Shown in pieces: positions 25,343-36,877 of a DNA stretch of 64,000 nucleotides. The DNA comes from Wuchereria bancrofti (taxonomy: Eukaryota; Nematoda; Chromadorea; Rhabditida; Onchocercidae), in assembly GCA_005281725.1 (NCBI GenBank), contig SSBO01000009.1, positions 988,127 to 1,052,126 on the forward strand. The letters are read 5' to 3'. The notes beneath the pieces are model-generated. The model made no database searches. It had not been told where the DNA came from and saw only the letters and a list, made by a program, of their open reading frames with translations. A program made the translations under genes and the position numbers. Each line of letters begins with the position of its first letter. The stretch's first letter is position 1.

Positions 25343-27292
25343 ATTGTTATTATGTTGATATCAATTTTGTTTTGTTTGTTAAAAAATGTTGGCAATGATT
25401 GGTGAAATATTAACTTCGTGATTTCCACTTGAAATTCGTCCATCTGGGCTTGTTTCCTTGGATGTCTAAGCCAACTCCTCTAGCGTAAGGTCACGTACGC
25501 CCGTGTGGCCAACTGGCAATGATTGACAAAACATTCACTTCATGATTTCCACTCGAAATGGGTCCATTACTGAAACATTGATCGATATCGATTGATTGCT
25601 CATTACAAATTCCCAATTCGTTTATTATATTTAAGCATATTTCTAATAGAGCAACTAGCTATACTATGATATTATTAAAAATTAATCACTGATAAAATAT
25701 GGGAATATGTGATGGAATGTAAGGAATAATGGATTTCTTGTTTTCCAAAATTACCTGGATAAAACAAAAAAAAAAACACACGTCCACGTTATTCACGTCA
25801 CCTCAATATAAAAATCTTCCATGTGATGTTATGTAAATTTGTCATAAAAAATCCTAACTTTTTTCATTTAAAAAGAACTTTTTCATTTCCCTCTAATGAA
25901 ATAATATCACAAATTTCAACTAAATTAAATATCTCAAATATTTAAATGATTTAAATTAGTAAAAAGGATCAGAATTGCTGTCTTTTTTGATGTTTCTCAT
26001 TTTTTGTTTACGTAAAAATCGGGTAAGTTTCATTTGTCACTGCTTCATTTCGCGTTTTTCTCTGAATTATAATAAAGTCTCTCACGCTGTATATTATGAA
26101 GTATAACTTATACTGTTACTTCTACTGTTTAAAAGTTACCCAACTTCAGATAACTTTTTAATTAAAGTTGAAAATTTTGAATTCTTCAACTTGTATTAAT
26201 GCAAATTTGACTCAAAATTTTATATCTTCCAGTATCGAAATTCATCATTGAATTGATATTTTATTAGTGAAATATAAAAAAAAAAAGAGAGATGAATGGC
26301 TTTTGTTTTTACTAATTATAATACTAGGTTTTTTTCACAATAAATCAATATTGTACAATCATTACCCATTATACAATCATAAAAAAAAACAGAAATTTTT
26401 ATAAAAATAACACTATTAAAATACATTAGACTATCGATCAATTGTTCTGATTTTACAAAGAATTCCTAATAAAAATGTAAATTAGACATGAAACATTGAA
26501 AAATTAATCCAATAATCATTCCAGTTTATCAAACATTCCGAAAATTTCACAGAATCAAACAAATAGAAAAGAGTTTAAAATTTCCTACTCAACATTTTTA
26601 AATTAAGTTAACGAATTACAATAAGTTTACTTATAATATTGTTAATACTGATAATAAATGATTTGTAAGAGAAAATTGGATAAGAAAAAAATGGAATTAA
26701 ATTGTAACAAAGGAAAATTACAGCGGGAATAACGAGCAAATAATTTGATAGACATTTTAGAGTACGATTATAAATGTTAGCGATCAAATAAAAAAAGTAA
26801 CTTCTCTCTTGCATTCTTCGCCAAATTTTTAAGCGATAGATTAATACCAAAATTAATATTAGTACAAATCGATGGGTAAATGTAGTTTTTTAGGTAGTTC
26901 GTAGTTTGACTAGATTTTGAACCATTAAAAATCGAGTTGATTTATTGTTTCCCTAAAGTTAATTATTTTATTGTCAGTGCATAATACTTGTTCTTATCAC
27001 AGAATATTAAGGTTAAATTGAATCACATAGAATAATTAAGATCAGTTTCTTGCATAATTAACAATTATGATTTCAATATGGAACAGATATAAACCATAAG
27101 CATCATCTTTGAACAAAAATAGCATCACAAATTTCACATCTGTAGCATTGTAATTATTTCCCTGTGTTTGCATATAAAATTTTTTTGAAAATCAAGAAAC
27201 TCTTTTTTCAAATAATAATTCCACTCTAAACTTTCAGTATCAAATAACTGATCCAAACTAATATATACTTAAAAGATTGAACTGTTGCAATT
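25343..27292. other. intergenic, no gene recognised
   Basis: This lies between the convergent small secreted gene and the ChaC2 gene. It holds a two-copy 53-bp repeat (listed separately). An 80-codon frame at 26608-26850 on the minus strand is low-complexity and unsupported by splice sites. Confidence 0.5.
25391..25567. repeat. two diverged 53-bp direct repeats, 124 bp apart
   Basis: GGCAATGATTG......TTTCCACT(T/C)GAAAT...GTCCAT occurs at 25391-25443 and 25515-25567 with about 10 mismatches. The 71-bp spacer (25444-25514) is more GC-rich than its surroundings. It may be a fragment of a dispersed repeat. Confidence 0.75.
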
Positions 27293-28735
27293 TCAGTTTT
27301 TAGTGAACGATTCGGTTGGATGCTTTTGATTCAGATATTTAAGTAGGTAATCATCTTGAATGTTCAACTGATGACATCCCTCCACCACTTTTCTTTCAAT
27401 TGCAAATAAATGTTCATCATTAATATGCGGTGCCATTCGATGTACACATTCTGCTAATCGTAAGACATATTCAATGTTTGTTCCACTGATTCCACGAGCT
27501 CTAAGTATCTTAAAAATGTATTTAAGTTGCAAGGAAAAAAAAAAACGCTAAAGGTAAAGTTAATTATTGATTACCCATTAGTAAAATTTTTTAAGCGAAT
27601 TTAAACTATTGAGGCAAAAAAAAATGAGGAACATATGTCATCATAAATGAAATTTCAAAAAAAAAAAAAAAAGAAAAAATGGAATCTTATTCTGTTCACA
27701 CATTTCTGATTTCTTATTGCAATACCTAACTTCAGGCAATAATAGTAGTAAAATTTTAGCACTTGCAAAATTCATATAAGAGAAGTTTTAAGAAGAAAAT
27801 GAAATAATTTACGCTGTGCACAATATTTTTCTCATCAGTAGGACCTGTGAAATAAGGATTCTCCTCTTCAGCAGCTAAATAAACATTGATTGGAAAAAAT
27901 GGATCACCATTATCTGGATAAAACATCACTTCTTTCCTCTGAAAATCAAAGAATTATATTTAATAAAATACGGAAACGCATGATTGCTATTAAAATACGG
28001 ATAATTCATCAAATTAATAAAGCTAACATATGAAGTCTTCCACATATGAAGTCAAAACATATGAAGTCAATGAAAAAACAAAGATGAAATTGTTCAATTT
28101 TTTGCAAAAATTTAATTCCATTAAAAAAAATGGAATTAAATAAAAAAAAAATGAAATTTAGTTTCATTAAAAAGAATTTTGTGTGATAAACACACAAAAT
28201 AGCCAGCTTTTTCTCGTATATCCAAATATCTAATTGTATCCGATACTTGTTCCTCAGCAATTTCATAAGCTAAACCCCAGCAAGAACCATTTTTATCCGT
28301 TACCAATGTTACTGTACGACCGGGCTACAAATGCTTTATTTTAATTTTGCAAAAATTTGTAAAAAAAAAAAATATTGCAAGAAAAAATACATTTACTAAT
28401 ATAGCATTATTTTATCCATTTTAAAACAATCTCAACTTTGAAAAAATGAATGAATGAATGAATGAAACATTTTAACTCAATCAAATATAACATCAAAATA
28501 ATTAAGCATCATAAGAGACATTAGCGCATACCTTTTGATGTTCTAAAGATATGACATGATATCATCTCTCTTACCTACAGGTCGTGGAAAAAGAACCAAC
28601 ACTGCTTGCTGTGCCTCTATGATCAGGACTAAGTTGCCAAAATCGACGTGAATAACCACGTACAACACCGGGAATAACGTTTCGATATGGGAAATCTGTA
28701 TACCACAATAGTGAACCATAACCAAATATCCACAT
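27293..28735 (-). CDS. CHAC2: ChaC2-type gamma-glutamylcyclotransferase
   Basis: ChaC enzymes split cytosolic glutathione into 5-oxoproline and Cys-Gly. Four phase-0 exons (28735-28601, 28324-28196, 27938-27813, 27508-27293) give 201 aa, close to the ~184 aa of the human protein. The N-terminus MWIFGYGSLLWYTDFPY carries the gamma-glutamyl-binding GYGSL loop. GYSRRFWQLSPDHRGT, PGRTVTLV, SCWGLAYEI and YLDIREKAGY follow; the Glu in REKAGY is the expected catalytic residue. ENPYFTGP and NIEYVLRLAECVHRM...DEHLFAIE finish the fold. Start: ATG 5 nt downstream of a poly-T CAAG acceptor, a possible spliced-leader site. The exon 1 donor needed for the correct frame is the weak GTTGGT at 28600, although a perfect-looking GTAAGAG lies 26 nt further on in the wrong phase. 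The exon 2 donor lies inside a hairpin. Confidence 0.92.
28111..28200. repeat. two adjacent short inverted repeats in ChaC2 intron 2
   Basis: Hairpin A has 12-bp arms at 28111-28122 and 28129-28140 around A6. Hairpin B has 10-bp arms at 28176-28185 (ATTTTGTGTG) and 28191-28200 (CACACAAAAT). Hairpin B contains the exon 2 donor (GT at 28195-28194, minus strand). AT-rich DNA makes short palindromes easily, but B lies exactly over a splice site. Confidence 0.7.
28444..28465. repeat. (AATG)5 microsatellite
   Basis: Five AATG/GAAT units lie within ChaC2 intron 1. A shorter GAATGAATGAATGAAT run occurs at about 11520-11535. Confidence 0.8.
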
Positions 28736-29725
28736 TTTCTTGAAAAAAAAAAAAAAAAATAGAAAAACTTTGCTCGGAAATGATTAATAGATGAAAGCAT
28801 TCCTGTTGGAAATTTCGAAAATCATTTACTTAACAGTAAATGATGCAAATAGAATAATCTCAAATAGAATTAACTTTATGTAAGCATAGGCTCAAAGTAA
28901 ATCATTTAACTTCGAGGCTATAATAGGTTGTTCAGTGCTTACGCTTTTCTGCTTTTTAATTAATCGACTGTTGTTCATAAAGTTTCAAATATTTATATGT
29001 AAATTTAAAATGACATATGCAAAACAATGATGCAATATTGTAAAATTTACAATCTTTATTTTTTAAAAAAATAAAAAAGTAAAAATTCAAACATCCACCT
29101 CGATTCTCAGGTTAAGAGATAATACGGAACATAACCAAGACGTACAAAGCTGTCAGGAAGATATCCCAAACATCTTCGAAGAATGCAAAAAGTAAAGTGA
29201 GAAAAAACCCTAAAATACTCTAAAGCAAACAAAATATAGTAATTTCAACAAACTTTCTAATTCAAAATTAAATTACGATCATACGGACATATGTGATGTC
29301 AAACTCTTTCAAATAATGTTCTTCCTTTCAATTTTTTTTTTTGGAGTTAAAGTTTTTTTTTTGATTTAGAGATTTCCTTTCAAAGCAGCAAAAGACTCTG
29401 ATAATAAAAATAAAAATTCCCCAACTACTGTAGTAATGTCACTCCATACTGTAACGACCACATATCAGAAAAAAGAGTATACAGTTTTCCATAAATAAAC
29501 CGATAGAATCACAAACTATTCTATGCAGTTGATCTACTAATAGTAAAGTATAAAAGACAGTAGTTTCGAATCTTTTGTAATCTATATGAAATGAAACTAA
29601 TTCCTGTATTTAATAATGAAATGACAATACAATACAAAACTTTCAGAATTCAAAATAAAACAAAACAAGGAGAAACAGAGAGAGAGAGGGAGAGGGGGAG
29701 AGGGAGTGAGAGAGACAGCACGGTA
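28736..29725. other. intergenic between same-strand ChaC2 and PPCDC-fusion genes
   Basis: About 1 kb without supportable exons. It should hold the 3' UTR of the PPCDC-fusion gene and the ChaC2 promoter or intercistronic region. A purine-rich (GA)n tract lies just downstream of the PPCDC stop. Confidence 0.5.
29667..29716. repeat. purine (GA)n-rich simple repeat
   Basis: A continuous G/A tract of about 50 bp starts 10 nt beyond the PPCDC stop codon, so on the minus-strand transcript it is a C/T-rich stretch at the head of the 3' UTR. Confidence 0.8.
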
Positions 29726-32700
29726 TTATAGTGATGAATTATCGGAGTAAACAGCAAAACGATTTTTCACTTCGCTAGCAACAATTGATGCTATCATCTG
29801 CACTGTTGCCATAGCCCCTAAGCCGGTATCACCACACATCAATTCTTTCTCAATTGGCGGTATTTCCTTTAAAAAAAATAAAGACTTTAAATTATCGAAT
29901 TAGGCTGCATTTCGGATTCATTTACCACTTTGTAAAGTTTAAGAAACAAGAACATGATATTAGCTTATTTTTTTTCCCAGATATTTTAAAAATCTACCAT
30001 TTGTAATTGGAAAACTCCGAAATACTTCTAACAAAAAATGAAGAAATCGTTAGGTAATAACCTTGTATCGTAACAGTTCTTTCAAAACTTTACGATGCTG
30101 ATAAGTTAGTGGATTTTCCCACATTGCAACATTCATCGCCGGTGCATAGTACAAAGGTTTTCGTGGATCCCATGCGCGTACAATGGAGAGCAAGACGTTA
30201 TCGCATATGCCATTCGCTATTTTAGCCATCGAATTAGCATCTAATGGTGCAATTAACATCGCATCCGACCACTTTCTTAATTCTAAAGATACCAGTCAGT
30301 AACTTCAATATTTCTTATCAAAAGTGAAAGGACTTTTCATAAATGTATATTTATTGATCGGTGAACAATACACGATCAAAGCGAGCGGTTATTTAACCGG
30401 CGAATAAAGTATCTTCGATATCTAACAGTCAACTTATTCGTTGATTCATATTGCATGGGATACACAGTCATATCACTATCGCACACTGACACTTTTTATA
30501 GTTCAAATTAATTCCCGTAACAACTAACCAATATGGAGTACTGGATCACCACGTTTCTTCCACATATTCCATTCATCCATATCATTATAAATAGGAATGT
30601 CAAATCCTGACTCATCAATAAATGTTCGAGCAGCATCGGTCGCAACTATTCGGATAACCTTAACAAATTCATGTAAACCAGTAATAAGATCGACCTAATA
30701 CAAATTGCGGTATTTTCGTTACCTCAATCATTCAATCATCAAAATTTGCACAGAGCATACCAATTTTTCCTCAGGACTATTCTTACGAAGTTCCGTGATA
30801 AGCTCAGAAAGTTTGATTGAAGCGACTGATCCAGTAATACCAATCAAAAGATGAAATTTGCCACCTTGCCGAACGAATGAATGATCCGGTCCATAAGGTA
30901 CTCGCGTTTTTATGTTTTGAGTCTGAAAGTTGAAACATTAATAACAAATGAATTAAGCAATAAATTACTTAAAAATCGAAATGACACACTCGATCATTAT
31001 TTACTTTATTCAAATTAAATTATCAAGACAATTCGATGCTAATAAGATCTGAATGTACCAAAAATAAGGATACAGTTATCTTAGATTCGATACAAAAATA
31101 TCATACAAAAACTGTTTTCACGTCTAACTATCATTCACTATCATTTTCGTTTTCCAATAGCACCGTATATAAAATTAATTAAAGCAAGCAGTTTTTAAAA
31201 ATTTTGACTTACATCAACCGTTGTTACATCAATTGGTGCATAGTTCGACTCCGAATCATCCTCAACTCGAGCTTTTTTCACTATGACATGTGGTTGACCG
31301 TCCGGCATCCCTTCCTGTTCGAAAACTCCACTTTCAACAACTTCTTGATTTCTGTTTAATTCTGTATTCGATCTACGCAAAACACGTCTTCCAAGCGCTG
31401 ATGCTTCTTGTTCCGTAACATATAAAGTTGTTGGCCGTGGATTAATGTACTATAAGACACAAATAGTTTAGTCCAATAAAACACGATTTTGCCTTAATAA
31501 ATGCAAAATTATAAGAAAATTAGAAGTTTCAGTCTTTATTCAAAAACAGTAAATATCCAATATGCAGTAGTTATCCCCGACAAAACTGTGCTTTTCTTAA
31601 TATGTTCTTTTAACGGAAACGTCAAGTAATCAACAGATTATTCGTCATACCAATATAGGGTATAAAGTACTGCAAATAAGTGCAAAATGTGTGTAATGTT
31701 GGCAATCGCTTTAAAAAATGTAAATGAAAACATTGTATATAAACAAATGACGGAAAATTAGGTGATTTTCGGACACATTGAAAAAAAACAAGCGTAATGT
31801 GTAAACCTAATCACAATCGTGCCACCAACAAACAGAACAGATAAGGGAATCTTGGATGAATTGAAGATATCAAATTCATAAAACGGTGGTACTAGTAAAT
31901 GTGTCCAAGATCAAAGTCTGAGCAACAATCTTTGATTTCGTTAGCCTTTTCTTTCCCGTTAGCAGATTTTCACTGCATCACTGTCTTTCTAATAGGACAA
32001 GGATAATTTATCGATTCTGTAGAATGACTAAGATTCGTAATAAATCTAAACAGTTATTGCTAAATGAAATACATTTAAATTTTAGATATAGTTTGAATAA
32101 TAAATTCGCAACTTCTACTAACCAAACTATTCCGCGCCAACTTCTGCCGGAATGATTTCATCACGTTTCTCACTTGTTCCTTGTTACGTAGTCTACGTGG
32201 TGTAACTCGCGAGCTGCTTGCACACTGATCATAAATACTTTGCTCCGTCAATCGATCATAAATCTAGGATAAAAACATTTCGAAATTCGAAGAAAGTTTT
32301 GAAAGTTTTATTTTGGAACTATTTGGAAATCCTGATGCAAATCTAACTTACTCATAGCGTTTTTAACAAAAATATTCCAAATTTCGGATGTTAAACTGCA
32401 TTTTAGACTATTAATGACATTAGATATAACATTGAACATAGTTAATCAAAATTCAAATGAATTAGTTTTGTTGCACTATTTGAACCTATTGCAATTACGG
32501 AATTACAGTTTCTGTCATCCTCTCGTTGCTAATAAATAATATGCAGCAAAAGGAGAAAAGAAAAAAACCATACTGTTTTCTAAACACTTTATAGTTCAAA
32601 TAACAAATATGAGGTGATAAAAATCAAAGAAATACGGAAGTTTTTATAATTCCAGTGAGTGATGTCAACGCAAGCTTTTCAATTATAATATTACCTCAAC

Positions 32701-34709
32701 TGCATTATTGTTCATGATACTTTGTTCTTTCACTTCTTGTAATATAATTGGTAATGTACGAAGAAATGGCTGATTAGTTCGTTTGGCATTTCCATGTGGT
32801 GCATTATCGGATATTTGAGCTGCTATGACGTGGTCACCAATGTAATGGAAAAGCACCAAACCGCATGGCTCTCGTGAATATTCGCAACGTCTGCAATTTT
32901 GGTTAATCTAAAATTCTTTTTTTTTAAGATCTCCTAAACTAAGTGAATTGAAATGTAGATTTCATCGGTGGTTCGATTTAAAAAAAATCTCGACTGCAAT
33001 CTTTATATCATATATACAATTGTCAAATCAACTCCATATTCATATGGAACAACAAGCCGGATTCAAACGCCAACAAAATATATTTTGTCCACCATGTACT
33101 AAGACAAAACGGACTCAAATGTGCAAAAATGTAAATCGACAGGCGACAAATGAACCCCATCATCCCTATCAGCAAAGTATCAACTGATGTTTGAAAAGAA
33201 AACTGAAACTCTGTCGTAGAAAATAATCACTTTCCTAATGAGCCAACCCTTTGAAACCCTTATCTGACGAAGGATAAGATGCAGGTTTCCGACAAAGATG
33301 ACGTTGATTACCAATTAATTAACTTCTAGTTAAACTGGGCATGATCTAAAAATGATAAATCAAAGAGTAAAAATCATACATAAATCTATCATCGCCATGT
33401 GGATCATTTTTGCAGTAAAGTAAATTGTATCGTTTTTGCAATCCATTGCTCAAATTATGAACACCCTTGGAATTTCCCCAGCGATATCCATCAACACGAA
33501 ATGTGCGCCGTACTTGGTCATCATTCAAAGTTCCACGTGGATACAGAGCACAGTCATATACCACAATGGTACCACCATCTGGTCGATACATTGGTCCATT
33601 GGTACATACCAAATTCCGATTTTTTTCAACTTTATCTGCAACGACGAAGAGTTAGTTATGTAAAGATAGAATAAATCTCTTAACCATTTCAGATCTATCA
33701 CGATTTATTCAGTTATTCTGTGTGCTACAATTCCTGGAAACGGAAGAAGAAATGAAAATGTAATATGCCAAATGCAGTTAAACATCGAAAAAGTCAGATT
33801 TCTTCATTGGAAGGACCAACAGTAGTCCCCGAAAAGAAAAATTATCTCTACTTGGACTCATATTTTCGGAATTTCAGCACGATTTACCGAAAGCAGTCAA
33901 AGGATTTCTCCCGTAAGTTCGCACAAATTTACGTTTGCATTGGCGTGAACGACTACAGTCCTATTCGACCGGACAGATGAAAAGAATTGCTTCCAAAAGT
34001 CTGTTTTTCAAAAATAGATAGTTTCAGACAATGTTTTTAAAAAAAAACTCTTCCCTCAAATGTTTGCAGTTTCAAGTTAATGTAGTCTGCAAGCAAAAAC
34101 AATTTGAAAATGGACTCAAACTACGTTTTCAAGAATCTCAACTTTTTGATCCAAATCACTGACTGATATATTAGGACAGGCAAGCAAGGAATTGCGGTCC
34201 AAAGCTTTTTCTTTCCGCTATCATTTCTAATGCGTTACTTCACTTTGTATCTTACAGCGGCCAAATGAGCATTTAAATTTATTTCGACGATTGTTTCTTT
34301 CATGGTTCATCATCAAAGCTTCGATTATATAATTTAGCAGATTAGAAACCTTCAATTGTAGTAAGTCCTGTTATGTACTTTATCAGGAAACTTTTGGATG
34401 TAATGATCTCATCCGACAATCCTGAATAACCTACGTGATATCATTGTATGCGTCTATTCCTGTGCGGTTATTGCTCTCAGTTAACATTACAGTCATTCCT
34501 TGGGTAAAAAACGGCATCAACCAGACAGGGAATCATTCCAGCACGGCGCAAACCAATTCTTTCGAACTTGGACGAAGGTAAAACGTGGACTTAACCAATG
34601 GGTAAAACGTGGACTTACCGAGAACAGCGCTGTATTGATCGAGCGTCAGAGGGTTGGGCACGCCAGTTCGATACACTATACGTGGCTTCCGGAGGTAAGG
34701 TTCGTCCAT
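29726..34709 (-). CDS. fusion: unrecognised Cys/Trp-rich domain + phosphopantothenoylcysteine decarboxylase
   Basis: Nine exons in consistent phase: 34709-34619, 33635-33380, 32890-32695, 32263-32123, 31449-31213, 30922-30761, 30694-30529, 30282-30062, 29866-29726; 536 aa. Residues 325-536 are a complete PPCDC (HFCD flavoprotein), which decarboxylates 4'-phosphopantothenoylcysteine in coenzyme A synthesis. Visible marks are KFHLLIGITGSVAS, DEWNMWKKRGDPVLHIE (catalytic His near 414), LIAPLDANSMAKIANGICDN, APAMN and the clamp CGDTGLGAM. Residues 1-307 contain FRVDGYRWGNSKG, RYNLLYCKND, RCEYSREPCG and the basic RLRNKEQVRNVMKSFRQKL. These faintly recall FLYWCH/WRKY-GCM1-type zinc fingers, but I cannot name the domain. 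The PPCDC exon has no Met before KFHLL, so translation must begin upstream. An acceptor 8 nt before the ATG suggests trans-splicing. A separate short transcript starting at the Met in exon 5 (EGMPDG) is the main alternative. Confidence 0.85.
34577..34618. repeat. duplicated donor segment, 24-bp period
   Basis: GGTAAAACGTGGACTTA occurs at 34577-34593 and 34601-34617. On the minus strand this duplicates the exon 1 donor region of the PPCDC-fusion gene: GGTAAGTCCACG at the real donor and GGTTAAGTCCACG 24 nt into the intron. Confidence 0.85.
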
Positions 34710-36877
34710 TTCACGCTCTATAAACTGTAAAATTCAGCCGATCAAGTTGAATTATTTTTTAGTTTTGAAATTGTTCAACTTCAAAAAAAAGGAAAATAGT
34801 TTATCGACGTATCCACCCTTTATTCAACGTCATCTGTATGTGATCAAACATTTCCCCTAGCTCCCTATCTACGTGTAATTTACGCAAATGCTTCACCGAC
34901 CAGGACAGATTATAGAGAATCACTGCGAGACCCGATTGCTATGTTACAGCTAAATAGCCGTTTCAAAATATGCTCTAGTTTAATTCATCGTAGATTAGAG
35001 AAGTTTATACAGCTTAAATCTTAACCATTCTCCATCCATTTGCTTATCACTTAAAGTTTTGAAAATATACTCACCGTATATGATTACTATTTAAAATCAC
35101 TTTTTCTTTTTTATATAGGATAATTATGTTAATATAGATATGAGTCGCATAAGTAAAGGTGAAATTTGAAGTTATATTTGTTTTTACGATAGTAATGTGT
35201 TATTACATTAAAGAACTCGCTTTAATTGTTCATAGTTCGGTGTTATGATGTGTTGGAGACATGATCTGATAATGACGTAAACAACACGACATGTCTGCTG
35301 TCTCCGTACTGTCAAATGATTTTTCATCAACCAATCAATACTGAATTTATGTTGTTGAATGTTAGAGTGCTATCGTCAGTAAAGAAGAAATATGGCTATG
35401 CCTTACTTTCTTTTTTTGTTTCATATTTTTAAGTTAGATTTTTTCGATATTTTTAAGTATTTTTAAAACAATGGATGAGGCTGTCAGTGAAGCTGCTTTC
35501 GTAAATGCTGAGCAAGTAAACAGTGCTCAAATTTTCAGATTACAGACTGTTTTAATTGAAGTGCATCATCGCGATGATGTATTACAATATCATAATTAAG
35601 CAAGTTCAACTGATTATCGAAATTAAACGATGAATTCAAATATAGCGAATGAGTCTCGGAGTTTGGCTGCAACGATAAAACGGTCAGGAATCGATAGTTG
35701 TTTATAGTTTTCTTTCCAGTTATCAAAACACTTTACTGATTGCTATCGGCATATGCACAACTTTTACATATATAATGCATTTTACAGCTTCTTCCGCAGA
35801 ATTGTTGAAGTGCTCAGGGCAGATTTTTAGAAACTTTTAAGTCCCATAAATCGGCCATAACTGGTGGGTGTGACCATCAGTACTTAATCAAAAGTAAATT
35901 TATGACCTGAAAATATCTTTCATTAACCATAAGAGCAGTGTGTACGGCTGATACTCATTTTCTGTAGGCTATTTTCTACATTATCGACTATTTTGCGATA
36001 TGCAATAACATTGTTTGGGTAGTGTTAACCTATACTTCAGTATATTGTGTTGATGTTTACCGTTTATATAACATTTTTTTTTTTGAACATGTTATCTTCA
36101 TGCCCTGAAAAATGCTTATCCAACTTCCTAACTTCTTGAATAGAAGGAAGTGGTTCAAGTTAGATATAGGTCAATTTAATAATCCCGTAAGTAATATATT
36201 ATTCATCTCTGTAATTACTAACCACATGAATTTTGGTCATTTTAACTCAATAATAGATTAGGACAGCAAGAAAAACGAGGAAATAAAGCCTTGCTTTATT
36301 CATATTTTTGATTGCTTGTTCTTGCTATTCATTTATTTATGTCGATGCCCATCCCACATAATTGATAAAGTATTTTCACATAATTGATAAAAAAGGTGGA
36401 TGTTGAAACAATTATTCGCTAGTATCAAAAATAGTTAACAGGAATTCTAGCAAATATAACACCTTACCTATCATTGAGTTAGTATGTTTCACACTGTATA
36501 GGTTTTGTCATCATATCTTTTCAGCTCCCAGTATCCCACTCATTTTGATAAATTATTAGAATGATTCGATTTAATACAATTTCTCACTTTTCGTCATTGT
36601 GTTATTAGGTTTTAGCCATACACTTTTTTTATTACACTTTTGCACTCAAGTTCGAAAATCTCGTTTGCGTGATAGATGAAACTGCAAATTTTTGTTTTTG
36701 AAATTGGATTTAATTCATTTTACTTGACTCAGTGGCGTCATTTTTGTAGACCTTTCATATTTACTATTAGTGAACTCAGTGCAATGGTTGTAAAAAATCG
36801 GTTAATTAGCGTACGTCATGTATCGTAGTGCATCCTTAATACAGTGATATTTCCTTTCAGCAAGGAATTACTGAAAG
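34710..36877. other. divergent intergenic region
   Basis: About 2.2 kb between the minus-strand PPCDC-fusion gene and the plus-strand FERM gene; probably holds both promoters. Trans-splice-like acceptors sit at each edge: TTTATAG (minus) 8 nt before the ATG at 34709, and TTCCTTTCAG (plus) ending at 36860. I see no exon inside. Confidence 0.5.

Noticed and set aside
33399..33674. Three overlapping plus-strand open frames
   Set aside because: They are antisense shadows of PPCDC-fusion exon 2, whose minus-strand frame joins both neighbours in phase.
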